From: Pseudomonas sp. 10-1B
GTDB taxonomy: Bacteria; Pseudomonadota; Gammaproteobacteria; Pseudomonadales; Pseudomonadaceae
Assembly (NCBI RefSeq): GCF_000935045.1
Contig: NZ_JYKS01000008.1
Coordinates: 1 to 64,000 of the forward strand
Reading direction: 5' to 3'
Length of the DNA stretch: 64,000 nt
In this document: one piece after another, positions 1 to 9,332 of the stretch
How positions within the stretch are numbered: the first letter of the stretch is position 1
How the letters are laid out: each line of letters opens with the position of its first letter
Program-made: the position numbers and the translations under genes
Notes under the pieces: generated by a model
The model's input: only the letters and a program-made list of their open reading frames with translations
Told to the model about the DNA's origin: nothing
The model's database searches: none

Positions 1-263
1 CGCTGAAGCGCCATCCCAATGAGGCAGCGTTTGAACGAATGACCAAACGCTTGAATGCCAATCTGGACATGATGCTGAGGCGGAAAAGTACTGTTGAGCA
101 TCCTTTCGGCAACTTGAAGCAGTGGGCACTGGGAACCGGGCGGTTCCTGCTGCGCCAAGTACAGGGAGCCAAAGCTGAGATGGCGCTGGCAGTGACCAGC
201 TACAACCTGAAGCGAACCATCAACATCCTGGGAACCCGCAGGCTGCTGGATATGCTGGCCTGA
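1..263 (+). CDS. Transposase C-terminal part, IS1182-like (cut by window edge)
   Basis: The frame is open from the first bases and ends at 263, so only about the last 87 residues are present. The stretch around 'STVEHPFGNLKQW' followed by 'EMALAVTSYNLKRTINILG' is typical of the C-terminal end of IS1182/IS5-type DDE transposases, where the Glu in 'VEHPFG' belongs to the catalytic DDE set. The D residues would lie upstream of the window. Completeness of the element cannot be judged. A strong stem-loop follows the stop. The family call is by recognition of this motif only. Confidence 0.75.
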   Translation, partial: LKRHPNEAAFERMTKRLNANLDMMLRRKSTVEHPFGNLKQWALGTGRFLLRQVQGAKAEMALAVTSYNLKRTINILGTRRLLDMLA

Positions 264-293
264 GAGGTATCTCTCGGGTATCTGAGAATCTCA

Positions 294-330
294 ATCAGAG
301 ATCAGCCCTGGCGGGCTGATCTCTGATTTT
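294..330 (+). terminator. Intrinsic terminator after the transposase
   Basis: Perfect 15-bp inverted repeat (arms 294-308 and 313-327) with the loop TGGC, directly followed by TTTT. It lies 30 bp after the transposase stop. It could also reflect the end structure of the insertion element. Confidence 0.75.
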
Positions 331-344
331 GAGTTTTCACACAG

Positions 345-377
345 CCTGTGTGGGAGCGGCCTTGTGTCGCGAAAGGG
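345..377. repeat. Single REP element (GTGGGAGCGG type)
   Basis: The stretch carries the 'TGTGGGAGCGG...TCGCGAA' core shared with the other REP copies in this window, but without a second inverted copy nearby. It overlaps the terminator-like hairpin that follows opuCA on the minus strand. Confidence 0.55.
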
Positions 378-391
378 GCGCAAGGCGCCCC
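372..391 (-). terminator. Probable terminator of the opuC operon
   Basis: Read on the minus strand, a 7-bp GC stem (GGGGCGC/GCGCCCC, arms 375-381 and 385-391) with a 3-nt loop lies 8 bases after the opuCA stop and is followed by TTTC. It is short, but well placed. Confidence 0.5.
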
Positions 392-399
392 CCAGCAAT

Positions 400-1557
400 C
401 TAAGAAGCCACCGCCTCAGCCGGCGATACGATGCTGGTCTTCGCCCCGCGCGAGCGCCCCGAGCTCAGGTACGCGGCAATCGACTCCTGCGTCACCTCGC
501 CCAGGAACACCTGCTCGGCATCCAGCACCGGCAACCACGCCCGGTTGAACTCGTACATCCGCGACAGCAGGATGCGCAAATGCTCATCATGCGCCGCCGT
601 GGCATTGAACGGGCGCAGGAAGTCAGCACATGTGCCTTGCTGGCGGTGCATGTCGCGCCGGCGCACATAGCCCAGCGCCTTGTTCTGCGCATCGGTCACC
701 ACCACGTAACGGCGGTCGTGCTCGTCCAGTAGCTCCAGTGCCTCATTCACCGGCGTTTCCGGGCTTACCGACGGCGCGTTGTCCGCCGCATCCTCGGCAC
801 GCACCAGCAGCAGGCGCTTGAGGGTGCTGTCCTGGCCAACGAAGTTGCTCACGAAGTCATCTACCGGGTGTGCCAGCAAGGTATCCGGGTGGTCCAGTTG
901 CAACAGCTTGCCGGCGCGGAAGATAGCAATCTTGTCACCCAGCTTGATCGCTTCGTCGATGTCGTGGCTGACCATGATCACGGTCTTGTTCAGTGCCCGC
1001 TGCATCTCGAAGAACTCGTTCTGGATCATCTCGCGGTTGATCGGGTCGACCGCGCCGAACGGCTCGTCCATCAACAGCACTGGCGCTTCTGCCGCCAGCG
1101 CACGGATCACGCCGATACGCTGCTGCTGGCCACCGGACAGCTCGCGTGGGTAACGCTGCAGGTACTGCTTGGGCTCCAGCTTGATCATGTGCATCAGCTC
1201 GCGGGCGCGCTCGTGGCACTTCTGCTTGTCCCAGCCGAGCAGGCGCGGGACCACGGTGATGTTTTCCTCGATGGTCATGTTGGGGAACAGGCCGATCTGC
1301 TGGATCACGTAGCCGATGTGCCGGCGCAGGGTCACTTCGTCCAGCCCGGTGGTGTCTTCGCCATTGATGAACACCTGGCCGGAGGTAGGCGTGATCAGGC
1401 GGTTGATCATCTTCAACGTGGTGCTCTTGCCGCAGCCCGAAGGGCCGAGGAACACGCAGATTTCGCCTTCGTTGACGGTGAGGCTTACCGCGTCGACGGC
1501 TTTGACGTCCTTGCCGTTGACGTTGAAGGTTTTGCTGAGGTTCTTCAGTTCGATCAT
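400..1557 (-). CDS. opuCA: Osmoprotectant ABC transporter ATPase with CBS domains
   Basis: ATP-hydrolysing subunit of a quaternary-amine (glycine betaine/choline/carnitine type) importer. Walker A GPSGCGKST lies at residues 38-46, the ABC signature LSGGQQQR at 140-147, Walker B LLMDEP at 161-166 and the switch His in MVSHD near 198. Residues about 250-365 form a CBS-domain pair, which in the OpuA/OpuC family senses ionic strength or nucleotides. Its 385 residues fit the family. It is last in the operon and its ATG overlaps the stop of the preceding permease by 4 bases. The exact substrate cannot be told from sequence. Confidence 0.9.
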   Translation of the reverse strand: MIELKNLSKTFNVNGKDVKAVDAVSLTVNEGEICVFLGPSGCGKSTTLKMINRLITPTSGQVFINGEDTTGLDEVTLRRHIGYVIQQIGLFPNMTIEENITVVPRLLGWDKQKCHERARELMHMIKLEPKQYLQRYPRELSGGQQQRIGVIRALAAEAPVLLMDEPFGAVDPINREMIQNEFFEMQRALNKTVIMVSHDIDEAIKLGDKIAIFRAGKLLQLDHPDTLLAHPVDDFVSNFVGQDSTLKRLLLVRAEDAADNAPSVSPETPVNEALELLDEHDRRYVVVTDAQNKALGYVRRRDMHRQQGTCADFLRPFNATAAHDEHLRILLSRMYEFNRAWLPVLDAEQVFLGEVTQESIAAYLSSGRSRGAKTSIVSPAEAVAS

Positions 1558-2207
1558 GAGCGCAGTCCTTCTGGAGTCAGGGCACGTTGCAGGGTTTGCA
1601 GCAGCAGGTCGGCGATGATCGCCAGCAGGCTGACCAGCACGGCGCCGACCAGCAGCATCGACATGTCGCTGCGGCTGATGGAAGTAAGAATGAGCACGCC
1701 CAGGCCACCGGCGCCGATGGTGGCAGCGATGGTCATGACGCCGATGTTCATCACCACGGCGGTGCGCACACCGGCAAGGATCACCGGCACCGCGATGGGC
1801 AGCTCGACCATGCGCAGGCGCTGGCCGAAGGTCATGCCGATGCCGCGTGCGGCTTCACGGATGCCGGGCTCGACGTTGGTCAGGGCCAGGTAGGTGTTGC
1901 GCATGATCGGCAGCAGTGAATAGAGGAACACTGCGGTGATCGCCGGTAACGGGCCGAGGCCCTGGCCGAACTTGGAATAGAACGGCAGCAGCAGGCCGAA
2001 CAGGGCGATGGAGGGCACGGTCAGCAGCACCGTGGCGCTGGCTTGCAGCGGGCCGGCGAAGGCCGGGAAGCGGGTCATGAGGATGCCCAGCGGTACCCCG
2101 ACGAGGATCGCCAGGCCCACGGCGATGCCCACCAGCATGATGTGTTGCCAGGTCAGGTGCAGCACCTGGGCCCAGTCCAGGTGGGCGAACGTATCGATCA
2201 GGTTCAT
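1554..2207 (-). CDS. opuCB: Osmoprotectant ABC transporter permease (OpuCB-like)
   Basis: Inner-membrane channel subunit of 217 residues with about five to six hydrophobic helices. It has the binding-protein-dependent permease (BPD_transp_1) EAA loop, visible as 'EAARGIGMTFGQRLRMVELP', which contacts the ATPase. Its start overlaps the stop of the substrate-binding protein gene by 4 bases and its stop overlaps the start of opuCA, showing translational coupling. It is paralogous to the first permease of the operon, with the same EAA-loop pattern, so the pore is probably a heterodimer. Confidence 0.88.
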   Translation of the reverse strand: MNLIDTFAHLDWAQVLHLTWQHIMLVGIAVGLAILVGVPLGILMTRFPAFAGPLQASATVLLTVPSIALFGLLLPFYSKFGQGLGPLPAITAVFLYSLLPIMRNTYLALTNVEPGIREAARGIGMTFGQRLRMVELPIAVPVILAGVRTAVVMNIGVMTIAATIGAGGLGVLILTSISRSDMSMLLVGAVLVSLLAIIADLLLQTLQRALTPEGLRS

Positions 2208-3118
2208 GGCTGGCCCTCGCTGTTCAGTGGGCGCTCGCGCAGGAAGGCAGCGGCCACCGCGGTGGGGTTCTGGTGCTCGACATCGACCTTGGCGTTGAGC
2301 TGGCGCATGGTTTCATCATCCAACTGTTCGGCCAGCGGCTTGAGCAGGTCGACCAGTTTCGGGTTGGCGTCGAGCACCTGCTTGCGCACTACCGGAGCGG
2401 CGGTGTAGTCGGGGAAGTAGTGCTTGTCGTCTTCCAGCAGCTTGAGGTTGAACGCGTTCAGGCGGCCGTCGGTGGTGTACACCAGGCCAGCGAACACTTG
2501 ATTGTTGTGCATGGCGGTGTAAACCAGGCCGGCATCCATCTGGCGGATGTTGCGCCGGTCCAGCGGCAGGTCATACATCTCGCGCAGGCCGACCAGGCCA
2601 TCGGGGCGGTTGGCGAACTCGGTGTCCAGCGCAACCAGGTGGGTGCGCTGGCTTTCGTCACGTAGCGCCTGGTTGAGGTCGCTGATGGTGTTGATTTGTG
2701 GGTAGGCCTCGGCCACCTGCTTGGGCAGCCCCAGGGCGTAGGTGTTGCTGAACTTCGACGGTGTCAGCCAGATCAGGTCCTTCTTCGCGTCCAGTTCCTT
2801 GACTTTGGCGTAGGTAGCCTGGGCACTGGGCATGCGCTCGTCGATATGGTTGTACGACACCAGCGACACGCCGGTGTATTCCCACATCAGGTCGAGCTGC
2901 CCGGTCTCCTGGGCCTGGCGTGCGATGCTGCTGCCAAGGCCGGTGGTGACGCGCACATCGAAGCCGTTGGCGCGCAGGTATTGCGCGGTGATTTCGGCGA
3001 GTACGGTCTGCTCGGTGAACACCCGCGCGCCGATGCGGATCAGCGGTTTTTCCGCCGCCTGGGCAACACCTGCGAATAGCAGGGCCGCGCCCAACAGCAA
3101 GGCGATTCTCTTGTTCAT
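2204..3118 (-). CDS. opuCC: Osmoprotectant ABC transporter substrate-binding protein
   Basis: Periplasmic OpuAC/ProX-type binding protein. I chose the ATG at 3118 because it gives a proper signal peptide (MNKRIALLLGAALLFAGVAQA, cut before AEKPL) and has AAAGGGAA 4-5 bases upstream; the frame is also open upstream but lacks a sensible leader. The mature part opens with 'IRIGARVFTEQTVLAEI', typical of the glycine-betaine/osmoprotectant class. It sits 13 bp behind the first permease gene and overlaps the second permease gene by 4 bases. Ligand identity is inferred from family only. Confidence 0.88.
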   Translation of the reverse strand: MNKRIALLLGAALLFAGVAQAAEKPLIRIGARVFTEQTVLAEITAQYLRANGFDVRVTTGLGSSIARQAQETGQLDLMWEYTGVSLVSYNHIDERMPSAQATYAKVKELDAKKDLIWLTPSKFSNTYALGLPKQVAEAYPQINTISDLNQALRDESQRTHLVALDTEFANRPDGLVGLREMYDLPLDRRNIRQMDAGLVYTAMHNNQVFAGLVYTTDGRLNAFNLKLLEDDKHYFPDYTAAPVVRKQVLDANPKLVDLLKPLAEQLDDETMRQLNAKVDVEHQNPTAVAAAFLRERPLNSEGQP

Positions 3119-3131
3119 ACGTTCCCTTTCT

Positions 3132-3845
3132 TTATTGGGCCAGGCCACGTTCCAGCCAGCGCTTGCTGGAGAAACTCACCGCGGCATCCAGCGCCAGCGC
3201 CAGCAAGGCCGTGCAGGCGGCACCCAGCAGCAACTGTGGCTGGTTGTTCAGGGCGATGCCGGGGAAGATCAGGCTGCCCAGGCTGTTGGCGCCAATCAGG
3301 AACGCCAGCGGTGCGGTGCCCACGTTCAACGCCAGCGCCACGCGCACACCGCCGACGATGATCGGCACGGCGTTGGGCAATTCCACTTGCCACAGTTGCT
3401 GGCGCGGGGTCATGCCGATGCCGGTGGCGGCTTCCTTGAGCGAGGCGGGGACGTTTTTCAGGCCCTCGTAGGTGTTGCGCACGATGGGCAGGAGCGAGGC
3501 GAGGAACAGCGCGAAGATCGCAGGCCCGGCGCCGATGCCCAGGATACTCAGGGCGATGGCCAGAACGGCCAGGGGAGGGATGGTGTTGCCAACGTTGAAG
3601 AACTGCATGAAGCGCTCGGCTTTGTCGACCCGGTGCGGTCGACTGAGCGCAATGCCGGCCGGGATGCCCACGGCCAGCGCCGCCGCCATCGAAGCCAGCA
3701 CCAGTATCAGGTGCGCTTGCAGGTAGAACCCAAGATCGTCGCGATAACGCGCGATCGTGTCGATGCCGATCCAGTGGACCAGCAGGGCCAGGATGACGAG
3801 CACGGCGGCCCATCCCAACAGCCCTTTTCCGTAGCGTTTAGCCAC
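3132..3845 (-). CDS. opuCD: Osmoprotectant ABC transporter permease, first gene of operon
   Basis: Membrane permease with the EAA loop 'EAATGIGMTPRQQLWQVELP' and about six hydrophobic segments. I place the start at the GTG at 3845 (VAKRYGKGLLGW...), because AAGGAG lies exactly 7 bases upstream. An upstream ATG at 3875 would add ten residues and lacks a ribosome-binding site. With the GTG start the protein has 237 residues. It opens the permease-binding protein-permease-ATPase operon and is transcribed away from the toxin-antitoxin pair. Confidence 0.85.
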   Translation of the reverse strand: MAKRYGKGLLGWAAVLVILALLVHWIGIDTIARYRDDLGFYLQAHLILVLASMAAALAVGIPAGIALSRPHRVDKAERFMQFFNVGNTIPPLAVLAIALSILGIGAGPAIFALFLASLLPIVRNTYEGLKNVPASLKEAATGIGMTPRQQLWQVELPNAVPIIVGGVRVALALNVGTAPLAFLIGANSLGSLIFPGIALNNQPQLLLGAACTALLALALDAAVSFSSKRWLERGLAQ

Positions 3846-4078
3846 AGGCGGACTCCTTGTGTTGTCGGCGAGCACACTTCTTGGTTGCCGGCCATTCCTG
3901 GCGGCGGGTGGTGTGTTCGCGAGTAGCAGCGTGACGCAAGCCGAAGGCTGCGATCAGGCTATGAGCCGAACCCCGTCGGGCCCGAAAATGCTGATGAAAC
4001 CAGTCCCCAAGCGAAGCGGGTTGCAGGGGAGTGGACGTCTCCGTGGGCGTAAAGGTTCCCATCTGAAGCGGCATTTGG

Positions 4079-4134
4079 CCAGTGTTAATCACTGGGTGGC
4101 ACGAAAATTTGCACGAAAAAAAATCGATTTTCGT
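4079..4134. promoter_or_regulatory. Palindrome and repeated GCACGAAAA motifs, possible operator
   Basis: CCAGTG and CACTGG form perfect 6-bp arms around TTAAT (4079-4095). They are followed by GCACGAAAA at 4099 and 4111 and its partial inverse TTTTCGT at 4128. The motifs sit in the AT-rich part of the divergent region, where an opuC promoter would be expected. The regulator is unknown. Confidence 0.35.
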
Positions 4135-4194
4135 ACTTGCAGGCGTTGGTTTACCTGATATCGATCTGATTATGCCAATGGACAAAATTACCTT

Positions 4195-4230
4195 CTGGAA
4201 TTTTCCAGTATTTGCTTGAGGGAATATTCC
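4195..4230. promoter_or_regulatory. Two palindromes upstream of the toxin gene (possible autoregulatory sites)
   Basis: CTGGAA-TT-TTCCAG (4195-4208) and GGAATATTCC (4221-4230) share the half-site GGAA/TTCC, with their centres 24 bp apart. The second ends 18 bp before the toxin start. This arrangement fits binding of an Xre-type antitoxin, but that is inference. Confidence 0.4.
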
Positions 4231-4248
4231 TTCGGAGGTATTTTGTCG

Positions 4249-4605
4249 GTGTGGACGATCAGGTTCTGTGAGGAGTTCATTAGCGATTTCGAAGCGATGG
4301 ATAAAGGTGTTCAGGAGCGAATGCTTGGTCATCTGCGTTTACTGCAATCCTCAGGACCTTCGCTCGGACGGCCACATGTTGATACGTTGAATGGATCCCG
4401 ATATCCGAATATGAAGGAACTGAGGTTCACCGAGCGTAATGCAGTATGGCGGGTGGCATTTGCATTTGATCCATACCGCCAGGCAGTCATCTTGGTGGCT
4501 GGCGACAAGGTCGGGATTGGGCGGCACAAGTTTTATCAGCGGTTGATAAACCGAGCGGACACTCGTTTTGCCAGCCACCTTTCGAGAGGTGAAAAAAATG
4601 TCTAA
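4249..4605 (+). CDS. RelE/HigB-like (Gp49 family) toxin
   Basis: Small basic protein of 118 residues resembling phage-derived Gp49/HigB toxins, which are ribosome-dependent mRNA interferases. The recognisable features are 'RPHVDTLNGSRYPNMKELRF' and 'WRVAFAFDPYRQAVILVAGDKVG...FYQRLI', the typical core and C-terminal helix of the family. I start it at the GTG at 4249, 10 bases after GGAGG; a TTG at 4243 is also possible. Toxin-before-antitoxin order and an 8-base overlap with the Xre gene are characteristic of higBA-type loci. No activity can be proven from sequence. Confidence 0.8.
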   Translation: MWTIRFCEEFISDFEAMDKGVQERMLGHLRLLQSSGPSLGRPHVDTLNGSRYPNMKELRFTERNAVWRVAFAFDPYRQAVILVAGDKVGIGRHKFYQRLINRADTRFASHLSRGEKNV

Positions 4606-4927
4606 AACACTCGATGAGGTCATGAGCGAATTGTCCCCAGAGCGTAGGGAGCGTGTGGAAGCGCTGGGGCGTCAGTTGATTCGTGAAGAAATGACACTCC
4701 AGGCATTGCGTAAACAGCTTGAGTTCACGCAGGAAAGTTTGGCGGAGCGCCTGGACATTCGTCAGGGCAACATCTCCAAGGTGGAAAACCGCAGCGACAT
4801 GTTGATTTCGACCCTGCGCAGCTATGTGGAGGCACTGGGCGGTACGCTGGAGCTTGTTGCTCATATGCCTGGTCGTCCACCTGTCACGCTTGACGGATTT
4901 TGCGACGATCAGGCAAAACACGCGTGA
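4598..4927 (+). CDS. Xre-family antitoxin (HigA-like)
   Basis: Helix-turn-helix protein of 109 residues. The HTH is seen around residues 45-80 ('[31 protein letters not shown]'). I chose the ATG at 4598 (MSKTLDEVM) because GAGAGGTG precedes it at good spacing and it overlaps the toxin stop by 8 bases. It is expected to neutralise the upstream toxin and repress the operon through the palindromes upstream. It is distinct in sequence from the second antitoxin in this window. Confidence 0.82.
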   Translation: MSKTLDEVMSELSPERRERVEALGRQLIREEMTLQALRKQLEFTQESLAERLDIRQGNISKVENRSDMLISTLRSYVEALGGTLELVAHMPGRPPVTLDGFCDDQAKHA

Positions 4928-4951
4928 TTGACCATCGGTGGGGATCAAATT

Positions 4952-4979
4952 TTGGTCCCCGCCCAACTTCAGGTATGAT
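4952..4979 (+). promoter_or_regulatory. Candidate prfC promoter
   Basis: TTGGTC (4952-4957), a 16-bp spacer and TATGAT (4974-4979) form a sigma-70-like promoter 38 bp before prfC. The -35 lies in an inverted repeat GGGGATCA...TGGTCCCC (4940-4960) that could act as an operator. Confidence 0.45.
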
Positions 4980-5016
4980 ATCGCCCCTTTTTAATCCCCC
5001 AGTCAGGCGATTTCCC

Positions 5017-6600
<1,584 letters not shown>

Positions 6601-6606
6601 TCCTCG

Positions 6607-6643
6607 GGGCCAGGTCAGAATCCTGTGTAGTCTGATCTGGCCC
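6607..6643 (+). terminator. Hairpin after prfC, possible terminator
   Basis: Inverted repeat with 13-bp arms (6607-6619 and 6631-6643, one G-T pair) just 6 bp after the prfC stop. There is no run of T behind it, so it may only protect the mRNA end. Confidence 0.4.
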
Positions 6644-6727
6644 TATCGCCGGCAAGCCAGCTCCCACAGGTACTGCACAGGGCTTGAGGCCTATGCGGTC
6701 GAAGTAGGAGCTGGCTTGCCGGCGATG
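6644..6727. repeat. REP pair (BIME), GGCAAGCCAGCTCC type
   Basis: Two inverted REP copies, ATCGCCGGCAAGCCAGCTCC (6645-6664) and its complement at 6707-6726, lie in the gap between the convergent genes prfC and the FAD oxidoreductase. The 278-bp gap holds nothing else that I can identify. Confidence 0.85.
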
Positions 6728-6878
6728 AGGCCAGTGTGAACTACACAGGTCTCCATTCCCTGCCTTGATACTGGTCCAGATCCGGGCCTCGGGCTTGAAG
6801 ATCAGGTCCCAGGAATCCAGTGGCGCATACCTCGATCTCTCAGGCACTGCATCCCTTAAGGCAAGAACCTCCCCGAGC

Positions 6879-8285
6879 TCACTGCATGAAGCCTTCCATG
6901 AAGTCCGCAAGTGAGCTGGCCAGGCGCCGCCTCCAGGGCGCGCTGGCGGGGTTGGCGAGGGTCCGGTCCTCGTGGACGAAACTCTGGATGATCGCGTTGT
7001 AGCCGAGCCAGCGGCAGGGCTCCGGTGGCCAGCTGGCCAGGCTCGAAAGCGGGCGGTTGTCGAGCACCCAGGGCTGTGCGGTCAGCTCGTTATGCTGGTT
7101 GAGGATCAGCGCCGCCAACGTGCGCCCGCCGAGGTTGGTAGCGCCGACGCCTTCACCGCCGTAACCGCCGGCCAGGGCGATGCCGCGCTGGCGGTCGCAG
7201 AGCATGTGCGGGCGGAAGCGCCGGGCCATGCCCAGGTTGCCGCCCCAGGAATGGGTGATGCGCACATGCTTGAGCTGCGGGAACAGCTCGCTGAACAGGT
7301 AGCGGCGCAGTTCGATTTCGTGCTCGTCGAGGTTGAAGTTCTCGCGCAGGCGGCCGCCGAAGCGGTAGCCACCGCGGGCGCCGAATACCAGGCGGTTGTC
7401 GGTGGTGCGCTGGCCGTAGGTGACCTGGCGGCTGCTTTCGCTGAAGGCCTGGCCCTGGCTCAGGCCGATCTGCTCCCAGATGGCTTCCGGCAACGGCTCG
7501 GTGGCTACCAGCAGGCTTTGCACCGGCAGTTGATGTTTGCCCAGTGGCGGCAGGCTGGCGGCGTAACCCTCTACCGCAGACACCATCCACTGGCAGCGAA
7601 TGCGTGCCAGCGGCGTGCGTACCTCGCCGGGCTGCCAGTCGATGGCTGGGGTGTTCTCGTAGATCGGCACGCCCAGCGCTTCCACTGCCCGGGCCAGGCC
7701 ACGCGCTAGCCTGGCGGGTTGGATGGTCGCGGTGTGCGGGCTGTAGATGGCGCCATAGGCGTTGCTGACTCGCAGCTGGGCGTCCAGCTGTTCGGGGCGC
7801 AACCAGCGGTAATCGTCCTCGGTCATGCCTTGGCGATACAGGTCGTCGAGGTAGGCGCGCAGGCTGCGCTCCTGCTCTGGATAACGTGCGGCGCAATACA
7901 GCACGCCACCTTTGCGGTAGTCGCAATCGATGCCTTCGTGCTGCAACACGCGGTGCACTTCATCGGGAATACCGTGCAGCAGGTCGATGCTGGCGCGGCG
8001 CTGTTGCGGCGACAGGGTGGCGAGCAGGCGGTCTTCGCCCAACAGGTTGCCCATCAGCCAGCCGCCGTTGCGCCCCGAGGCGCCGAAACCGGCGATGTTG
8101 GCGTCCATCACCACGATGTTCAACTGTGGCGCCTGGCGCTTGAGGTAGTAGGCAGTCCACAAACCGGTGTAGCCGGCGCCGATGATGCACACATCCGCTG
8201 CCAGGTCTTCGCGCAGGGCCGGGCGGGGGCACAGTGGCTCGTCGAGCTGGTCCATCCACAGGCTGAGCGTGCGCAGGGGTTGCAT
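6879..8285 (-). CDS. FAD-dependent amine/amino acid oxidoreductase (DAO family)
   Basis: A 468-residue flavoenzyme with the Rossmann FAD motif 'DVCIIGAGYTGLWTAYYL' (residues about 31-48) and 'GASGRNGGWLMGN' after it, as in gamma-glutamylputrescine oxidase (PuuB)-like members of the DAO superfamily. The C-terminal 'GGYGGEGVGATNLGGRTLA' contacts FAD in this family. I use the ATG at 8285, with GTGGAG about 9 bases upstream; the frame extends to a TTG at 8309. It lies downstream of the AraC-type gene on the same strand, so that regulator may control it. The substrate cannot be assigned. Confidence 0.8.
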   Translation of the reverse strand: MQPLRTLSLWMDQLDEPLCPRPALREDLAADVCIIGAGYTGLWTAYYLKRQAPQLNIVVMDANIAGFGASGRNGGWLMGNLLGEDRLLATLSPQQRRASIDLLHGIPDEVHRVLQHEGIDCDYRKGGVLYCAARYPEQERSLRAYLDDLYRQGMTEDDYRWLRPEQLDAQLRVSNAYGAIYSPHTATIQPARLARGLARAVEALGVPIYENTPAIDWQPGEVRTPLARIRCQWMVSAVEGYAASLPPLGKHQLPVQSLLVATEPLPEAIWEQIGLSQGQAFSESSRQVTYGQRTTDNRLVFGARGGYRFGGRLRENFNLDEHEIELRRYLFSELFPQLKHVRITHSWGGNLGMARRFRPHMLCDRQRGIALAGGYGGEGVGATNLGGRTLAALILNQHNELTAQPWVLDNRPLSSLASWPPEPCRWLGYNAIIQSFVHEDRTLANPASAPWRRRLASSLADFMEGFMQ

Positions 8286-8348
8286 CGGGTTCGGCTCCAC
8301 TTCGGTCAAGGTCTGTGGCGATGCTAGTGGTGTTGGCGGGTGATTGTC

Positions 8349-9158
8349 TTACGTGCGTGCACGCAGGGAAATTTGCTTCAGGTAGGCCTTGGGCGTCAGG
8401 CCGGTATGTTCGCGGAAGCACTTGTAGAACGCCGACAGCGAGTTGAAGCCGGCATTGAACGCCAGGTTGTCGATCGGCGCTTCGGCACTATTGTCGTCGA
8501 GGCTGCCCATCAGGTGCTGCAGGCGGGCTTGGTTGACGTAGCGGTAGAAGCTTTGCCCAAGTACCTGGTTGAGCAGGTAGGAGATCTGGTTACGGCTGTA
8601 GCCACTGGCGTCGGCTACCTGCTGCAGGTCCAGTTCCGGGTCCAGGTAGGGGCGCTGGCGCTGGAAGTAGTGCTCCAGATCCTGGGCCATCGTCGACAGT
8701 TGCCGGGGTGACAGGCCCAGCCGGCTGGTGGCCGGGCGCGGCCCGCTGCTGACCAGGCCGTTGCGGTTCTGGCGCACCAGCGTGGCGTATTCGTTGACCC
8801 GCCAGATCAGGCCGTCCTTGACCGTGATCGCCTCGCTGGACTGGAACGCCACCAGGCCGTCGCCGCCTTGCACAGTGACCTGGTACTGGATGAACGCGGT
8901 GCAACCGTCGACGCGGATCCGGTCGTTGTGGACGATGTCTTCGCCGGCTTCATGGGGTAGGCAGGCGCGCACGTAGTCACGCAGCTCGTGGTAGCCGAGC
9001 ACGCGGTTCTGGAAGAAGTCGTGGTACTGGATATCCGGGTGGTAGAGCGCGATGACGCCGTCGAGGTCGAGGTGCTTCCAGCACAGGTGGTAGCGCAGCA
9101 CGGTGTCGGCGGTGAGCGGGGTTTGCTCGGGGCCGTCGGAGAGGGTGGTGGCGGTCAT
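8349..9158 (-). CDS. AraC-family regulator with N-terminal NTF2/SnoaL-like domain
   Basis: Two-part protein of 269 residues. Residues about 15-130 ('VLRYHLCWKHLDLDGVIALYHPDIQYHDFFQNR...VNEYATLVR') look like an NTF2/SnoaL-type ketosteroid-isomerase fold, a small ligand-binding cup. Residues about 160-265 are an AraC/XylS double helix-turn-helix, including 'LQQVADASGYSRNQISYLLNQ' and the C-terminal 'LAFNAGFNSLSAFYKCFREHTGLTPKAYLKQ'. The ATG at 9158 is taken although its ribosome-binding site is weak; the frame extends to a TTG at 9194. It probably senses a small molecule and controls the adjacent oxidoreductase, which is inference from position. Confidence 0.8.
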   Translation of the reverse strand: MTATTLSDGPEQTPLTADTVLRYHLCWKHLDLDGVIALYHPDIQYHDFFQNRVLGYHELRDYVRACLPHEAGEDIVHNDRIRVDGCTAFIQYQVTVQGGDGLVAFQSSEAITVKDGLIWRVNEYATLVRQNRNGLVSSGPRPATSRLGLSPRQLSTMAQDLEHYFQRQRPYLDPELDLQQVADASGYSRNQISYLLNQVLGQSFYRYVNQARLQHLMGSLDDNSAEAPIDNLAFNAGFNSLSAFYKCFREHTGLTPKAYLKQISLRART

Positions 9159-9282
9159 GGAGTGGATAGTGCATTGCAGAACACCTAGGTGCAAGGCAGT
9201 GGATCAGGCGTTTTGCATGGTTCTATCCAGTGGGTTGAGAGGTAAGCCTTTGTTTCCTATGTATGTAATTTTTTGATACGGA

Positions 9283-9298
9283 TGGCATGGCGGGTGCA
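9283..9298 (+). promoter_or_regulatory. Candidate sigma-54 promoter
   Basis: TGGCATG-N4-GTGCA fits the -24/-12 consensus TGGCACG-N4-TTGCW: the GG and GC doublets are 10 bp apart as required. The predicted start point is about 25 bases before a small peptide gene with a strong ribosome-binding site. I did not identify an enhancer-binding site. Confidence 0.5.
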
Positions 9299-9332
9299 CT
9301 GGTCTTTTCACCATCGAACAAGGAGAAAGGCC

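Larger units (their letters stand above)
3846..4248. other. Intergenic control region between opuC operon and toxin-antitoxin pair
   Basis: No convincing gene lies here. The open frame on the minus strand crossing it (3838-4332) has no family resemblance and no ribosome-binding site. The region contains the palindrome CCAGTG-N5-CACTGG (4079-4095), two direct copies of GCACGAAAA (4099-4107 and 4111-4119) with an inverted TTTTCGT at 4128-4134, and two more palindromes next to the toxin gene. The opuC mRNA leader could be over 200 nt long if its promoter lies in the AT-rich part near 4100-4180. Confidence 0.5.

Noticed and set aside
3838..4332. 164-codon minus-strand frame ahead of the opuC operon
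   Set aside because: It covers the control region and part of the toxin gene, has no family resemblance, and its start has no ribosome-binding site.
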